Positions 1 through 8,355 are shown, numbered from the stretch's first letter. The stretch: DNA of 27,844 nucleotides from Sphingobacteriaceae bacterium UBA6709 (GCA_002454425.1 DKIV01000012.1:53933-81776); one strand, 5' to 3'. The notes: generated by a model from the letters alone, not told the origin. Made by a program: numbers and translations.

Positions 1-33
1 TGTCGATGAAATGCCCATGAAATGTCGATGACC
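1..33. repeat. 11-bp tandem repeat at the window edge
   Basis: Three consecutive 11-bp units are visible: the last 9 bases of AATGTCGATGA at 1-9, AATGCCCATGA at 10-20 and AATGTCGATGA at 21-31. The first and third are identical as far as seen, and the middle one differs at three adjacent positions. The array evidently continues to the left of the window. Eleven is not a multiple of three, so the array is unlikely to encode a simple repeated peptide. I do not recognise the repeat family. Confidence 0.65.
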
Positions 34-95
34 AGTGCTGTCTGGTACGAAGCAGTCTCGAGTCAGACTCGAACCTGGTAGGTAGTAGTCGTACC
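31..95. repeat. Nested inverted repeats, unassigned
   Basis: Three perfect inverted repeats lie close together. ACCAG at 31-35 pairs with CTGGT at 42-46. GGTACGA at 44-50 pairs with TCGTACC at 89-95. Nested inside the latter, TCGAGTC at 58-64 pairs with GACTCGA at 66-72. As RNA, the outer 7-bp stem could enclose a 5-bp hairpin. No known RNA family, attachment site or transposon end is recognised. It may be a structured RNA, a protein-binding site or chance in GC-rich DNA. Confidence 0.35.
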
Positions 96-185
96 GAAGG
101 ATCCGGGGCAGGGCATCGCGGGAAGTTCCACCAGCGCCGACTGATGAACAGGCGAAGTCTTTCCTTTCCTGAGCTCGATGGGTCA

Positions 186-566
186 TTTCCGAAAAAAAAC
201 ATATGTTGATTTAACGATTTCAAAAACAAACCACAATCCACTGATAATAAACGAACTAAAAACTTCATTTATCTATAAAACATGCTTACGTTTCAATAAA
301 AAACTTCAAATTATTAAACCAAAAAGAAATAGACACCCTTTAGTTTTAACTGGCGAGAATAGGGGCGGTAACTTTAACGAATCTGTAGCTAGCGCGTCTA
401 ATTAGAAATATCGTGGCACCTTTAGCTTTACTGAACTTGCGATTCTATATATTGATCTGCGAGATAAAAGGCGCCGCTCTCCCATCTAAACAAATCTCTG
501 ATTATCAAACTATTCGTAATAAAACCATGTTATCATACAAATGCTTAACCAACAAACAGAAAGATT
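186..566. other. AT-rich stretch without a recognisable gene
   Basis: Base composition falls abruptly at about position 185, from roughly 55% GC to 23-30% GC over the next 120 bases. Short open frames exist on both strands but none has a recognisable protein pattern or a good start. The last part must contain the promoter of the dehydrogenase gene that begins at 567, but I find no clear TAnnTTTG element there. A reverse-strand frame beginning near 186 stays open to the left edge (about 62 codons). Its product is not recognisable and another reverse frame is open as well, so I do not call it a gene. Confidence 0.5.
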
Positions 567-1784
567 ATGAGAGTGCAGATGATCACAGCAAGCCTAATTA
601 TATATTGCCTGTTAACGGCATGCAGTAAGGCGCAGGAAAACAATGAGGAACCCAATCCGGCAACGGAGCCTCCCGTAGAAACCGAGGCGGCAAACACTAC
701 TTACAAGCCCGCTTTTACAGGGCAAACCAGGGTGAACGGCATGCGTACAACCATGGCGTATCAAGGTAAAGTTATCAATTCCAGCCTTGCATCTCCCTGG
801 GGTATTACTGTGCTTCCTGATGGCAGGCTGCTGATTACGGAGAAAGGCGGCACAATGCGGTTACTTACCACTGAAGGAGTTGCCAGTGCGGCGATAACAG
901 GACTTCCTGCCGTGAACGCCTCGGGTCAGGGAGGCTTGCTAGGGCTATGTGTAGATCCGGCCTTTAACAGTAACAGGATGGTATATTGGGTATTTTCAGA
1001 GAACACCACCGGAGGAACGCTGACGGCCGTAGCTAAGGGCCGACTATCTGATGATGAACGAAAAATTGAAAACGCAAGTATCATCTATCGGGCCAATCCG
1101 GCGGCCAACAGTACCGCGCATTATGGGGGCAGGATTCTTTTCGACAAGAGCGGCAACCTTCTGATCAGCACCGGTGAACGATCTATTCTTGCTACCCGCC
1201 CCTCCGCGCAATCTGTAAGCTCAGGACTGGGGAAGATCCTGCGCATAACTACCAGTGGCGCTGCTGCCGCGGGTAACCCTTCATTCAGCGGCGGCCTGCC
1301 CGAACTATACAGCATAGGACATAGAAATCCGCAGGGTATGGCCTTCCACCCCACTACGGGCGAGCTTTGGGCCAGCGAACATGGCCCTCGCGGCGGCGAT
1401 GAAATAAATCGCGTGGTTCCGGGAGCAAACTATGGCTGGCCAACCATAACTTACGGCATTGAATATGGCGGACAGCCTATCGGCAATGCTATCCAGGTCT
1501 CTCAGGGACTGGAACAACCCGTTTACTATTGGGATCCCGTGATCTCCCCAAGTGGCATGACTTTCTATAAAGGATCGCGGATTCCGGAATGGGAGAACAA
1601 TCTTTTTGTTACCTCCTTAAGCGCTACCCATGTGGTGCGTCTCCAGATTAAAGACAACAAGGTCATTGGTGAAGAGCGACTGCTTGCATCTGAAAATCAA
1701 CGCTTCCGCGACATTGTGCAGGGGAAGGACGAGGCGCTCTATGCCGTAACAGATGGAGGAAGACTATACCGTATAGACAGGTAA
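567..1784 (+). CDS. PQQ-dependent aldose/sorbosone dehydrogenase-family lipoprotein
   Basis: The product is 405 residues, a six-bladed beta-propeller of the soluble glucose/sorbosone dehydrogenase family, whose members oxidise sugars with bound PQQ. The N-terminus is a lipoprotein signal with lipobox LLTAC (Cys19), followed by a low-complexity linker rich in Glu, Pro and Ala to about residue 50, so the enzyme should be anchored in the envelope. Family marks are SPWGI near 76, AHYGGRILF at 184-192 (the His is the expected catalytic base), a glycine/arginine-rich stretch STGERS near 201, IGHRNPQGMAF at 250-260 and EHGPRGGDEIN at 271-281, which normally line the cofactor site. An alternative start is Met5. 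No PQQ biosynthesis genes are in the window. The substrate cannot be read from the sequence. The gene stands alone and converges on the next one. Confidence 0.9.
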   Translation: MRVQMITASLIIYCLLTACSKAQENNEEPNPATEPPVETEAANTTYKPAFTGQTRVNGMRTTMAYQGKVINSSLASPWGITVLPDGRLLITEKGGTMRLLTTEGVASAAITGLPAVNASGQGGLLGLCVDPAFNSNRMVYWVFSENTTGGTLTAVAKGRLSDDERKIENASIIYRANPAANSTAHYGGRILFDKSGNLLISTGERSILATRPSAQSVSSGLGKILRITTSGAAAAGNPSFSGGLPELYSIGHRNPQGMAFHPTTGELWASEHGPRGGDEINRVVPGANYGWPTITYGIEYGGQPIGNAIQVSQGLEQPVYYWDPVISPSGMTFYKGSRIPEWENNLFVTSLSATHVVRLQIKDNKVIGEERLLASENQRFRDIVQGKDEALYAVTDGGRLYRIDR

Positions 1785-1788
1785 AGAC

Positions 1789-1835
1789 TTTTGGTGATAA
1801 CTAAGAGCGCACAACTCTCTTAGTTATCACCAAAA
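1789..1835. terminator. Bidirectional intrinsic terminator between converging genes
   Basis: A 19-bp perfect inverted repeat (1789-1807 with 1817-1835) is separated by a 9-nt loop. The stem begins 4 nt after the dehydrogenase stop. It is flanked by T-rich and A-rich ends (TTTT on the left arm, AAAA on the right), so it can terminate transcription from both sides. The right arm covers the stop codon and last codons of the convergent minus-strand DUF5686 gene. Confidence 0.85.
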
Positions 1836-4432
1836 CTAAAGATGGTAGCTATACCTATGCGAAAGCCTGTTTCGCGATAGTTTCCATTCGTAAAGGAGGA
1901 TGCTACTTCTATACGGAATATGCGAAAGACATTATCTAAAGAGTATCCCAGTTCATAATAATTCGGTGAGTGCGTAGTCTTCAAATAATTGACGAATACA
2001 TTCTCCCTGATACCACGATAGCGAACTTCCGGAATGCGCGTTAAGAGGAACTTGCGGAATTGATAATGAGCATGCATTGAGAGATAAGAATCACGTGTAC
2101 TGTATTTATAATAATCAAGCAGCCGGAAGGCTCCGGCAGGACGTAAGCTACTGAGGAATGTCCTGTTTCCTTCAAAATGCTTAAAATCCATAAAATACAT
2201 CTTATCGTTATTTAGGAAGGAACCTCCCAACAATTCAAAAGCAAGCTTATTTCCAGCTCCCACACTAAGCGTATGCTTCATTCCTAATTCGAGCTGATCA
2301 TAATCAACATCGCTACCCAACAGGTTTTTAATCCCCTTTTTATAGTTGAGCGTAAACTCCGGAGATAGCTCTGGCAAGGCAATGCGCTTACCGTTATATA
2401 CGCGATAGCGAGGCCATGGTCTATAACTCATTGAAGCTTGTAAGCTGAGCGCCTGATGTTTGGCAAAGGAAGCATCGGCCAATTCAATGTTATCCGGATT
2501 ATTAGAGCTATACTCCCTGGAATCCTTATAAAAGAAACTATAATCGGAGGTGTTGGATAACTGACTACGCTGCGACCACTCCGCACGAACGTTTAAATGC
2601 AGGAAGGCCGAAGGTCTGTACTTCCATGAGGCGTCCAGATATTCTTTCTCATAAGCTTTCATAAAATTACGTCGAAATAAAAGAGAACTGAGCGTATTGA
2701 TATGCTGATTTATAGGATCCTCGCTGTTGAACTGCTCAATGAAGTCGCCTCCCGCAATGCTAAATGTATTTCTCTTAGTGGCGTAGCTAAGCGCCGCTTT
2801 GGCATATACATCACGACTGGAAAAGCCGTATCTCAACGCAGGGGAGAAAGATATCTTTTTCCGCAAGCTATCATATTGATGCGTAAGCACCGCGCTCAGA
2901 TTAACATTAAAGCCCTCCATGGTGTTAAAATACGTTTGCGTAATTGTGGGAGCTATGCTAAGGCGAGTATTTACGGCAAGATTATACTGTCCTCCGAAAA
3001 GCAAATCCGCAGGATTAAATGTGCGCTTTTTAATAACCTTAAGACTATCTTTCCCGGCAATTTTCGCAGCCTGAATCAACGCCAGTGAGTCGTCCCTCCG
3101 ATAGCCATTCTGTTCCTTTTGCGTAAGCGGAATTGACCTTACTTCATCCCAATACGAAGAATCGCGCTTAGTGGCGCTGCTATCTGTACTGAAAGAGCGC
3201 TCTTTCAGGAGTTGCTCATCCTGATTCTTACTTTTCTTTTCCTGCTTCTCATAATCATCCATCATCTTATAAAACTGACGGCGGCTCATCTTCGCATTTG
3301 ACGGAACAAGCGACGCCGGCGCCGTTCCCGGCTTTTGCCTTAACGCGGCAATCTCCTCGGGCGCAGTCTCAACCTTCTCGTCAACAAGCTCAGCTTTTAT
3401 CAATAGATCTTTGTTTAACTTCAACTTATAATCGCGACAAGAAGCCAGATAATTGTAATGTCCCTGAAAGCCTAATACCGTTCCGGAAAACTGATAGCGG
3501 AGGGTCACCGGAAGCCAGACATCGTTTGCCAGCTCCGCATAGTTCTGCCTTAAGGAAATAGGAAATCCCATAATGCTGGTCTTTAGATCCAGACTATGGA
3601 TTGCCCATTGACCGTCGACAATATAAATTGATCCCTCAAAGACATTGTCGCCGCGGGAGCGCGGAGTGATTCTGATCTTATTTATTTCGTGACTACCTTC
3701 CGTAAAACTTCCCTCGTAGGTGAAGCGATACCATCTAAATGCTGAATTAGAGAAGGGAGATATGATGCCAGCAATCTTATCGCGGTAAAAGCTCTGCTGA
3801 ATGAATAATGACGGAGAGACGCCGCTGTTATCCGTACCTTTGGTACGTATGGCAATTACCTTCTCGTCAACTTTATTGGGTTGTGCAAAGGTAATCTGAC
3901 TTACGGATTCTGTAGTATATGCCTCATTAAGATTGAGACCTTCCTTCTTCAACTTGTTCTTAAGAAAAAAAGGCGCCTTTGTTAACTCGCCGGTACCCTT
4001 GATGTATACCTTCATCTGGTAACTATCGCATTGCAGCAAGCGATACTTTTTCTTCGCTATCGCTTTACGCATAATGGTATAGGCAAAATCCTCTTTGCGC
4101 TGATTGCCCACCTTGACTTCTTCAAGCATGTACCCCTGCGCACTGAGCGTAAAATCTTTATCAAGCCAGGAATCTCCGACCGACACCTCCGCTTCAACGC
4201 TTTTGTATCCTATATTTTGCACCCGCACCAGATACTTTCCCCTGCTCACTTTTATCTCATACTTACCCTCCTGATTAGCGGTAGTTCCGGTATTTAAAGA
4301 ACTGATATAGACCGATGCAAAGGGCAATACGGTGCCGTCATTGCCTTTGATGGTACCACGGATACCTTGAGCATAAAGAAAATTGCAGCATATTAAGAAA
4401 AGTACAAATAGGCAGGTAATACGTATTTTCAT
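1820..4432 (-). CDS. DUF5686 outer-membrane protein with carboxypeptidase-regulatory-like domain
   Basis: The product is about 870 residues from the chosen start at 4432 (MKIRIT), which opens directly into a signal peptide ending FLYAQ. The longer frame to 4486 would put 18 extra residues before it. After the signal, about residues 22-105 form a CarboxypepD_reg-like Ig-type domain (GIRGTIKG, LPFASVYI, GKYEIKV, IGYKS), as in many Bacteroidota outer-membrane proteins. The rest matches the DUF5686 family: an envelope region with a charged linker rich in Lys, Glu and Gln (about residues 395-440), then a beta-rich C-terminus of alternating aromatic strands ending in FSFGDN, consistent with an outer-membrane barrel. 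The biochemical function of DUF5686 is not established, to my knowledge. It lies 119 bp downstream of the GntR gene on the same strand, but nothing ties it firmly to the mannoside module. Confidence 0.85.
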   Translation of the reverse strand: MKIRITCLFVLFLICCNFLYAQGIRGTIKGNDGTVLPFASVYISSLNTGTTANQEGKYEIKVSRGKYLVRVQNIGYKSVEAEVSVGDSWLDKDFTLSAQGYMLEEVKVGNQRKEDFAYTIMRKAIAKKKYRLLQCDSYQMKVYIKGTGELTKAPFFLKNKLKKEGLNLNEAYTTESVSQITFAQPNKVDEKVIAIRTKGTDNSGVSPSLFIQQSFYRDKIAGIISPFSNSAFRWYRFTYEGSFTEGSHEINKIRITPRSRGDNVFEGSIYIVDGQWAIHSLDLKTSIMGFPISLRQNYAELANDVWLPVTLRYQFSGTVLGFQGHYNYLASCRDYKLKLNKDLLIKAELVDEKVETAPEEIAALRQKPGTAPASLVPSNAKMSRRQFYKMMDDYEKQEKKSKNQDEQLLKERSFSTDSSATKRDSSYWDEVRSIPLTQKEQNGYRRDDSLALIQAAKIAGKDSLKVIKKRTFNPADLLFGGQYNLAVNTRLSIAPTITQTYFNTMEGFNVNLSAVLTHQYDSLRKKISFSPALRYGFSSRDVYAKAALSYATKRNTFSIAGGDFIEQFNSEDPINQHINTLSSLLFRRNFMKAYEKEYLDASWKYRPSAFLHLNVRAEWSQRSQLSNTSDYSFFYKDSREYSSNNPDNIELADASFAKHQALSLQASMSYRPWPRYRVYNGKRIALPELSPEFTLNYKKGIKNLLGSDVDYDQLELGMKHTLSVGAGNKLAFELLGGSFLNNDKMYFMDFKHFEGNRTFLSSLRPAGAFRLLDYYKYSTRDSYLSMHAHYQFRKFLLTRIPEVRYRGIRENVFVNYLKTTHSPNYYELGYSLDNVFRIFRIEVASSFTNGNYRETGFRIGIATIFSFGDN

Positions 4433-4551
4433 ATCAGGAAGAGCTTTGCATATAAGACGCAAAATGAAGGGACTTGTAACAAACAAAACTCAGTATATAT
4501 CATCATTTTTACCGGCCAGGTTTAAAAACCGGTTAAAACGTTCCCTTTTTC

Positions 4552-5289
4552 TCAGAAAGAGCGCTTACTCTCCAAAGTATAGGTGAAAGCGTCCGCGCGA
4601 TAAAACCCTACGTTATATTCTACAGGTCTGTCTTTTGTGTCAAACACATATCGCTTCCTTAAAAGCACGGCGTCTCCTACTTTAACTTCGAGCTTTGAAG
4701 CAATAAATGCATCGGCAAGGGTGGCACTGATCTCCTCCCGCGAGGTAGCGGCGATAATTCCATACTCAGACTCAAGGATTTCATATAGGGGCCGGTTAAA
4801 ATCCTCAGATGCCGATAAGGGTATCCAGGGAGCAAACTCTGAAATAAAGTATACAAAGGGGTACTCCTGCTTTCCTCGCAGACGTTCTAAACGCATGACT
4901 TTGGAAGCTTTCTGCGCATCGAAGAAAACTGCGGCCTCTGACGATACTTCCTGACGAAAGATCTGTAGTTCAAAATTACGGATATCAATGCCCGACAAAC
5001 GCATCTCTTCGGAGAAGCTAATCCAATTGCCCGCCCTGCTGATTACTTTTGTTTTCACCACGCGGGTACCCACACCCTTTTTACGTAGTAAGAGGCCTTC
5101 GTTCACCAGTGTGTTAATGGCCTGTCGTAAGGTATTACGGGAAATCTTTAATTGTTCAGACAAATCTACCTCTGTGGGAAGATACTTTCCTTCCTGGTAT
5201 TCATCTGAATTTAACAGATTCCGGAGAAGTGCCTCCGCCTGCTTGTGCAGAGGAATGTTGCTTGTATGATCGATATTCCAATTCATCAT
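4552..5289 (-). CDS. GntR-family transcriptional regulator with UTRA domain (HutC type)
   Basis: The product is 245 residues. Residues about 8-75 form the winged helix of GntR regulators: IPLHKQAEALLR, then LPTEVDLSEQLKISRNTLRQA (helix-turn-helix, about 42-62), then the wing LLLRKKGVGTRVV. Residues about 95-238 are a UTRA ligand-binding domain of the HutC/FarR subfamily (VMRLERLR, YPFVYFISEFAP, VLLRKRYVFD, PVEYNVGFYRAD). Such proteins normally repress nearby catabolic genes and release DNA on binding a small metabolite, often a sugar phosphate. It is transcribed divergently from the isomerase-permease-GH92 operon across a 119-bp spacer containing a palindrome at 5350-5365, so control of that operon and of itself is expected. 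Two adjacent ATG codons (5289 and 5286) could serve as start. Confidence 0.93.
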   Translation of the reverse strand: MMNWNIDHTSNIPLHKQAEALLRNLLNSDEYQEGKYLPTEVDLSEQLKISRNTLRQAINTLVNEGLLLRKKGVGTRVVKTKVISRAGNWISFSEEMRLSGIDIRNFELQIFRQEVSSEAAVFFDAQKASKVMRLERLRGKQEYPFVYFISEFAPWIPLSASEDFNRPLYEILESEYGIIAATSREEISATLADAFIASKLEVKVGDAVLLRKRYVFDTKDRPVEYNVGFYRADAFTYTLESKRSF

Positions 5290-5334
5290 TCAAAACAATT
5301 ATAAAAAAAATACCGGATAAAACATTAGATCATC

Positions 5335-5342
5335 TATCTTCG
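5335..5342 (+). promoter_or_regulatory. Candidate -7 element of the mannoside operon
   Basis: TATCTTCG differs by one base from the Bacteroidota -7 consensus TAnnTTTG. It sits 67 bp before the chosen isomerase start and 7 bp before the palindrome. I see no convincing TTTG-type -33 element at the right distance, so this is tentative. Confidence 0.3.
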
Positions 5343-5349
5343 CATGACA

Positions 5350-5365
5350 GAATGTTCAAACATTC
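5350..5365. promoter_or_regulatory. Palindromic operator candidate for the GntR regulator
   Basis: GAATGTT-CA-AACATTC is a perfect inverted repeat with 7-bp arms and a 2-bp centre in the divergent promoter region. Its position just downstream of the candidate -7 element is where a repressor would block initiation or early elongation. A part of it, GTTCAAACA, recurs as a direct repeat at 5387-5395. The assignment to this regulator rests on location and symmetry only; I did not match it to a known HutC-type consensus. Confidence 0.5.
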
Positions 5366-5408
5366 AAAAAACAAAACCAAGCACTCGTTCAAACAAACTA
5401 AGGTAACG

Positions 5409-7127
5409 ATGACCTATAATAAATATCCTGCTATTGCTGTAAATGGCTTTATTGCCTCAGGATGGGACGCCATCTTTGAAAAACTATCAAAAGAATTTGA
5501 CACGGGACGACCGCTGATCGTTGATGGCTATACAGGCGTAAACTACGATCAGCTGATCGATACTTTCAGCGTCTTAAATCCGGAACTCATCATTGACACC
5601 AGAGATCTTCTTATTTCTGTAGAGGAAGTAAGAAGTCTGACCGATCGTTTTATCACAGATGATGTCTTATTTGGATATCTTTCCAACATTACGCTTCCTG
5701 AGTATTTCAACCGGAAAAAATTGCTTGCTGCCCGGCAAGCGATTCATGAAACCAAGGGAAGAATATTAGTGATCGGCATGGGGGCTCAGCTAGTATGCAA
5801 TGAGGGAACGATCGTGTACGCAGATATGCCGCGTTGGGAAATCATTCAACGAATGCGTCGATGTGAGGCGCGTGGCATAGGAATAGACAACAGCAAGGAA
5901 GCTTTTTCTCTACAATACAAAAGAGGATATTTTAACGATTGGCGTGTTCTGGATCGCCATAAGAGGGAGATCTATGACCATGTTGACTACTGGCTTGAGA
6001 CGGTAAGAAAAAATTTTCCAAAACTGATTGACAAGGACACGTTTCAAAGGGCGATGGATAAAGCCGCTTCCTCCCCCTTCAGAGTTGTTCCATTCTTTGA
6101 TCCCGCGCCCTGGGGCGGACAATGGATGAAAACAGTAATGGATCTGGACAAGAAGACCTCTAATTACGGCTGGTGTTTCGACTGCGTACCTGAAGAAAAC
6201 AGCCTCTTGCTCCAGGTGCAGGGGGAATCTTTTGAAATGCCCTCTGTAAATCTCGTTTATACAAGAAGTACCGCATTATTGGGAGCGCCTGTCGAAGCCC
6301 GTTTTGGTAAGGATTTCCCGATACGTTTCGACTTTCTCGATACTGTTGGCGGCGGCAATTTAAGCTTACAGGTGCACCCCGACACACATTACGCAAGGGA
6401 ACACTTCGGGCTTCCATACACTCAGGATGAAAGTTATTATATCCTGGATGCTGAAGAGGGAGCGGAAGTGTACCTGGGATTGAAGGAGGATGTGAAGGTA
6501 GCACAACTTATAGAGGATCTTGAGCGTGCTGAAGATGGGGTTTCAGGTTTTGAGGCTGACAAATATGTAAACAAATTTCCGGCGAGGAAACATGATCATT
6601 TCCTGATTCCCGGAGGTACTATTCATTGTTCCGGCGCCGGAGCGCTGGTATTGGAGATAAGTGCTACGCCCAACATTTTCACCTTCAAGCTGTGGGACTG
6701 GCAACGTCTGGGGCTTGACGGCAAGCCACGTCCTATCAATGTACAACGAGGCAAGCATGTGATAAACGGCGAAAGGAATACGAAGTATGCACTGGAGCAC
6801 CTCGTGAATCGTTTTGAGGAGGTCGCCAGCGGACAAGGATGGAAAGAAGAGCGCACGGGACTTCACAGGAATGAGTTCATTGAGGTTCGGCGTCATACAT
6901 TCACCGGGCAAGTGAGGCACTTCACGGATGAAAGCGTAAACGTTTTAAATCTTGTTGAGGGCGAGGAGGTAATTGTAGAAAGTCCGGAAGGACATTTCGA
7001 GCCTACGGTCTTCCGCTATGCTGAAACGTTTATTATCCCGGCAGCTATCGGCGAATACACCATTACACCCGTCGGACTGTCGCAGGGAAAGACCTGCATT
7101 ACAGTAAAAGCATCGGTGAGGATTTAG
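5409..7127 (+). CDS. Class I mannose-6-phosphate isomerase with extra N-terminal kinase-like domain
   Basis: The product is 572 residues from ATG 5409, well above the 320-390 usual for class I isomerases. The C-terminal part (about 226-572) is the cupin-type isomerase: it opens with PAPWGG and carries the expected zinc ligands Gln321 and His323 (LSLQVHPD), Glu341 (DESYYIL) and His406 (IPGGTIHCSG). This enzyme interconverts mannose 6-phosphate and fructose 6-phosphate. The N-terminal part (about 1-220) is alpha/beta and resembles a nucleoside/phosphoribulokinase fold (PLIVDGYTGVNYD, ILVIGMGAQLV, YADMPRWEIIQRMRR), but the loop at 37-46 lacks the Lys-Ser/Thr of a Walker A motif. The frame extends upstream to 5229; I chose 5409 because earlier ATGs would put the palindrome in coding sequence and overlap the divergent gene, and AAGG lies 6 nt ahead. 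It is the first gene of the operon, with 31 nt to the permease. Confidence 0.88.
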   Translation: MTYNKYPAIAVNGFIASGWDAIFEKLSKEFDTGRPLIVDGYTGVNYDQLIDTFSVLNPELIIDTRDLLISVEEVRSLTDRFITDDVLFGYLSNITLPEYFNRKKLLAARQAIHETKGRILVIGMGAQLVCNEGTIVYADMPRWEIIQRMRRCEARGIGIDNSKEAFSLQYKRGYFNDWRVLDRHKREIYDHVDYWLETVRKNFPKLIDKDTFQRAMDKAASSPFRVVPFFDPAPWGGQWMKTVMDLDKKTSNYGWCFDCVPEENSLLLQVQGESFEMPSVNLVYTRSTALLGAPVEARFGKDFPIRFDFLDTVGGGNLSLQVHPDTHYAREHFGLPYTQDESYYILDAEEGAEVYLGLKEDVKVAQLIEDLERAEDGVSGFEADKYVNKFPARKHDHFLIPGGTIHCSGAGALVLEISATPNIFTFKLWDWQRLGLDGKPRPINVQRGKHVINGERNTKYALEHLVNRFEEVASGQGWKEERTGLHRNEFIEVRRHTFTGQVRHFTDESVNVLNLVEGEEVIVESPEGHFEPTVFRYAETFIIPAAIGEYTITPVGLSQGKTCITVKASVRI

Positions 7128-7158
7128 AAAAGCATCAGAAAACACAACCAATAAACCA

Positions 7159-8340
7159 ATGAAACGCCAAATCCTAAAGTACTTGCCGGTAATGGTACCG
7201 GTAATGTTAAGCTTCTTTGTAATGGGCTTTGTAGATCTTGTGGGAGTTGCTACGAGTTATGTGAAGCAAGATTTTAAGCTATCGGAGTCGATGGCCAATC
7301 TGTTGCCCATGGCTGTATTCCTCTGGTTTGCAGTATGCTCTCTGCCTACGGGGCTACTCCTTGGACGATTTGGAAGGAAGAAAACTGTTGCCCTTTCATT
7401 TCTGATCACCGCGACAGCGATGGTGGTGCTGTTCTTGTTTCACAACCATGCCGCCGCCCTCAGCGGCTTCGCCTTACTTGGCATCGGAAATACGGTACTA
7501 CAGGTAGCTATTAGTCCCTGGATGGCCTCCGTAGTCAGCAAAGACAAGTTGGCCAGCACGCTCACGTTGGGTCAGTTTATTAAGGCTATCTCTTCGTTCA
7601 TGGGTCCTATCCTCACCGGGATGGCCGCCAGTTTTTTAGGCAACTGGCGACTAATATTCGTGTTATACTTCTGTGTGATAACAACATGTACTTTTCTGTT
7701 GATAAACAGCGCAAAGGAAAGCAATACCTCAAGTCAGCAAGAATCAACACTGAGATCAGTACTGGCCTTGTTAAAAAATCGATATCTCGCGCTATGTTCA
7801 ATTGTGATCATTCTCATTGTCGGCATTGATGTAGCATTGAACACGTCCATTCCAAAGCTAATTATGGAAAGGACTCATCTTCCTCTGAATAAAGCGACAT
7901 TAGGAACAAGCCTATACTTCGCCGCGCGCACTATTGGTACTCTTGCGGGAGCATTCCTTCTTATAAAATACTCCCCTGTGCGCCTGCTGAAGATGAGTAT
8001 TGTTGTAGCTGTACTTGCTTTTGCCGGCCTATTGCTGTGTTCGTCATTATGGATGCTTATAATCCTAATAATCGTCATTGGCATCGCCTGCGCGAACATC
8101 TTCCCCATTATTTTCACCTTAGCGATGCGACAAGATATGGAACACAGCAATGAAATCTCAGCATTAATGGTCATGGGAATATCCGGCGGCGCGCTGCTGT
8201 CGCCCCTTCAGGGTTTACTCGCTGACGTCAGTAATTTTGACGTCGGATTAATCGTGATACTGGCAGCCTTGCTTACCATCGCTGTAATAAGTTTTAAGAT
8301 GCCTGTCGTTCAAGATAGTGCTCATGTCCAGGCCCAATAA
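7159..8340 (+). CDS. MFS sugar permease
   Basis: The product is 393 residues with about twelve hydrophobic segments and no signal peptide, typical of a major facilitator. The signature loop between helices 2 and 3 is present as GLLLGRFGRKKTV (about 65-77), and the pattern of short loops with a central hydrophilic linker (about residues 182-203, rich in Ser, Asn and Gln) is normal. It resembles the proton-linked FucP-like sugar permeases found with hydrolases in Bacteroidota. The substrate is inferred from context: it sits between the mannose-6-phosphate isomerase (31 nt before) and the GH92 mannosidase (15 nt after), so free mannose or a short mannoside is the likely cargo across the inner membrane. 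Confidence 0.88.
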   Translation: MKRQILKYLPVMVPVMLSFFVMGFVDLVGVATSYVKQDFKLSESMANLLPMAVFLWFAVCSLPTGLLLGRFGRKKTVALSFLITATAMVVLFLFHNHAAALSGFALLGIGNTVLQVAISPWMASVVSKDKLASTLTLGQFIKAISSFMGPILTGMAASFLGNWRLIFVLYFCVITTCTFLLINSAKESNTSSQQESTLRSVLALLKNRYLALCSIVIILIVGIDVALNTSIPKLIMERTHLPLNKATLGTSLYFAARTIGTLAGAFLLIKYSPVRLLKMSIVVAVLAFAGLLLCSSLWMLIILIIVIGIACANIFPIIFTLAMRQDMEHSNEISALMVMGISGGALLSPLQGLLADVSNFDVGLIVILAALLTIAVISFKMPVVQDSAHVQAQ

Positions 8341-8355
8341 TCTGATCAGACGACA

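Noticed and set aside
58..72. tRNA-like GGTTCGAGTC on the reverse strand near 65-75
   Set aside because: It resembles a T-loop, but no acceptor stem, anticodon arm or cloverleaf can be built around it.
1..186. Reverse-strand open frame of about 62 codons reaching the left edge
   Set aside because: Two reverse frames are open over the same GC-rich block and neither product is recognisable; without sequence to the left it cannot be called a partial gene.
178..405. 75-codon forward open frame in the AT-rich left region
   Set aside because: It is lysine/asparagine-rich as expected from AT-rich DNA, has no recognisable motif or plausible start context, and straddles the composition boundary.
413..628. 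71-codon forward frame before the dehydrogenase gene
   Set aside because: It overlaps the start of the well-supported dehydrogenase gene in another frame and resembles no known protein.
5229..5408. Upstream extension of the isomerase frame
   Set aside because: It would overlap the divergent GntR gene and translate the palindrome and promoter region; the extra residues do not resemble the family.
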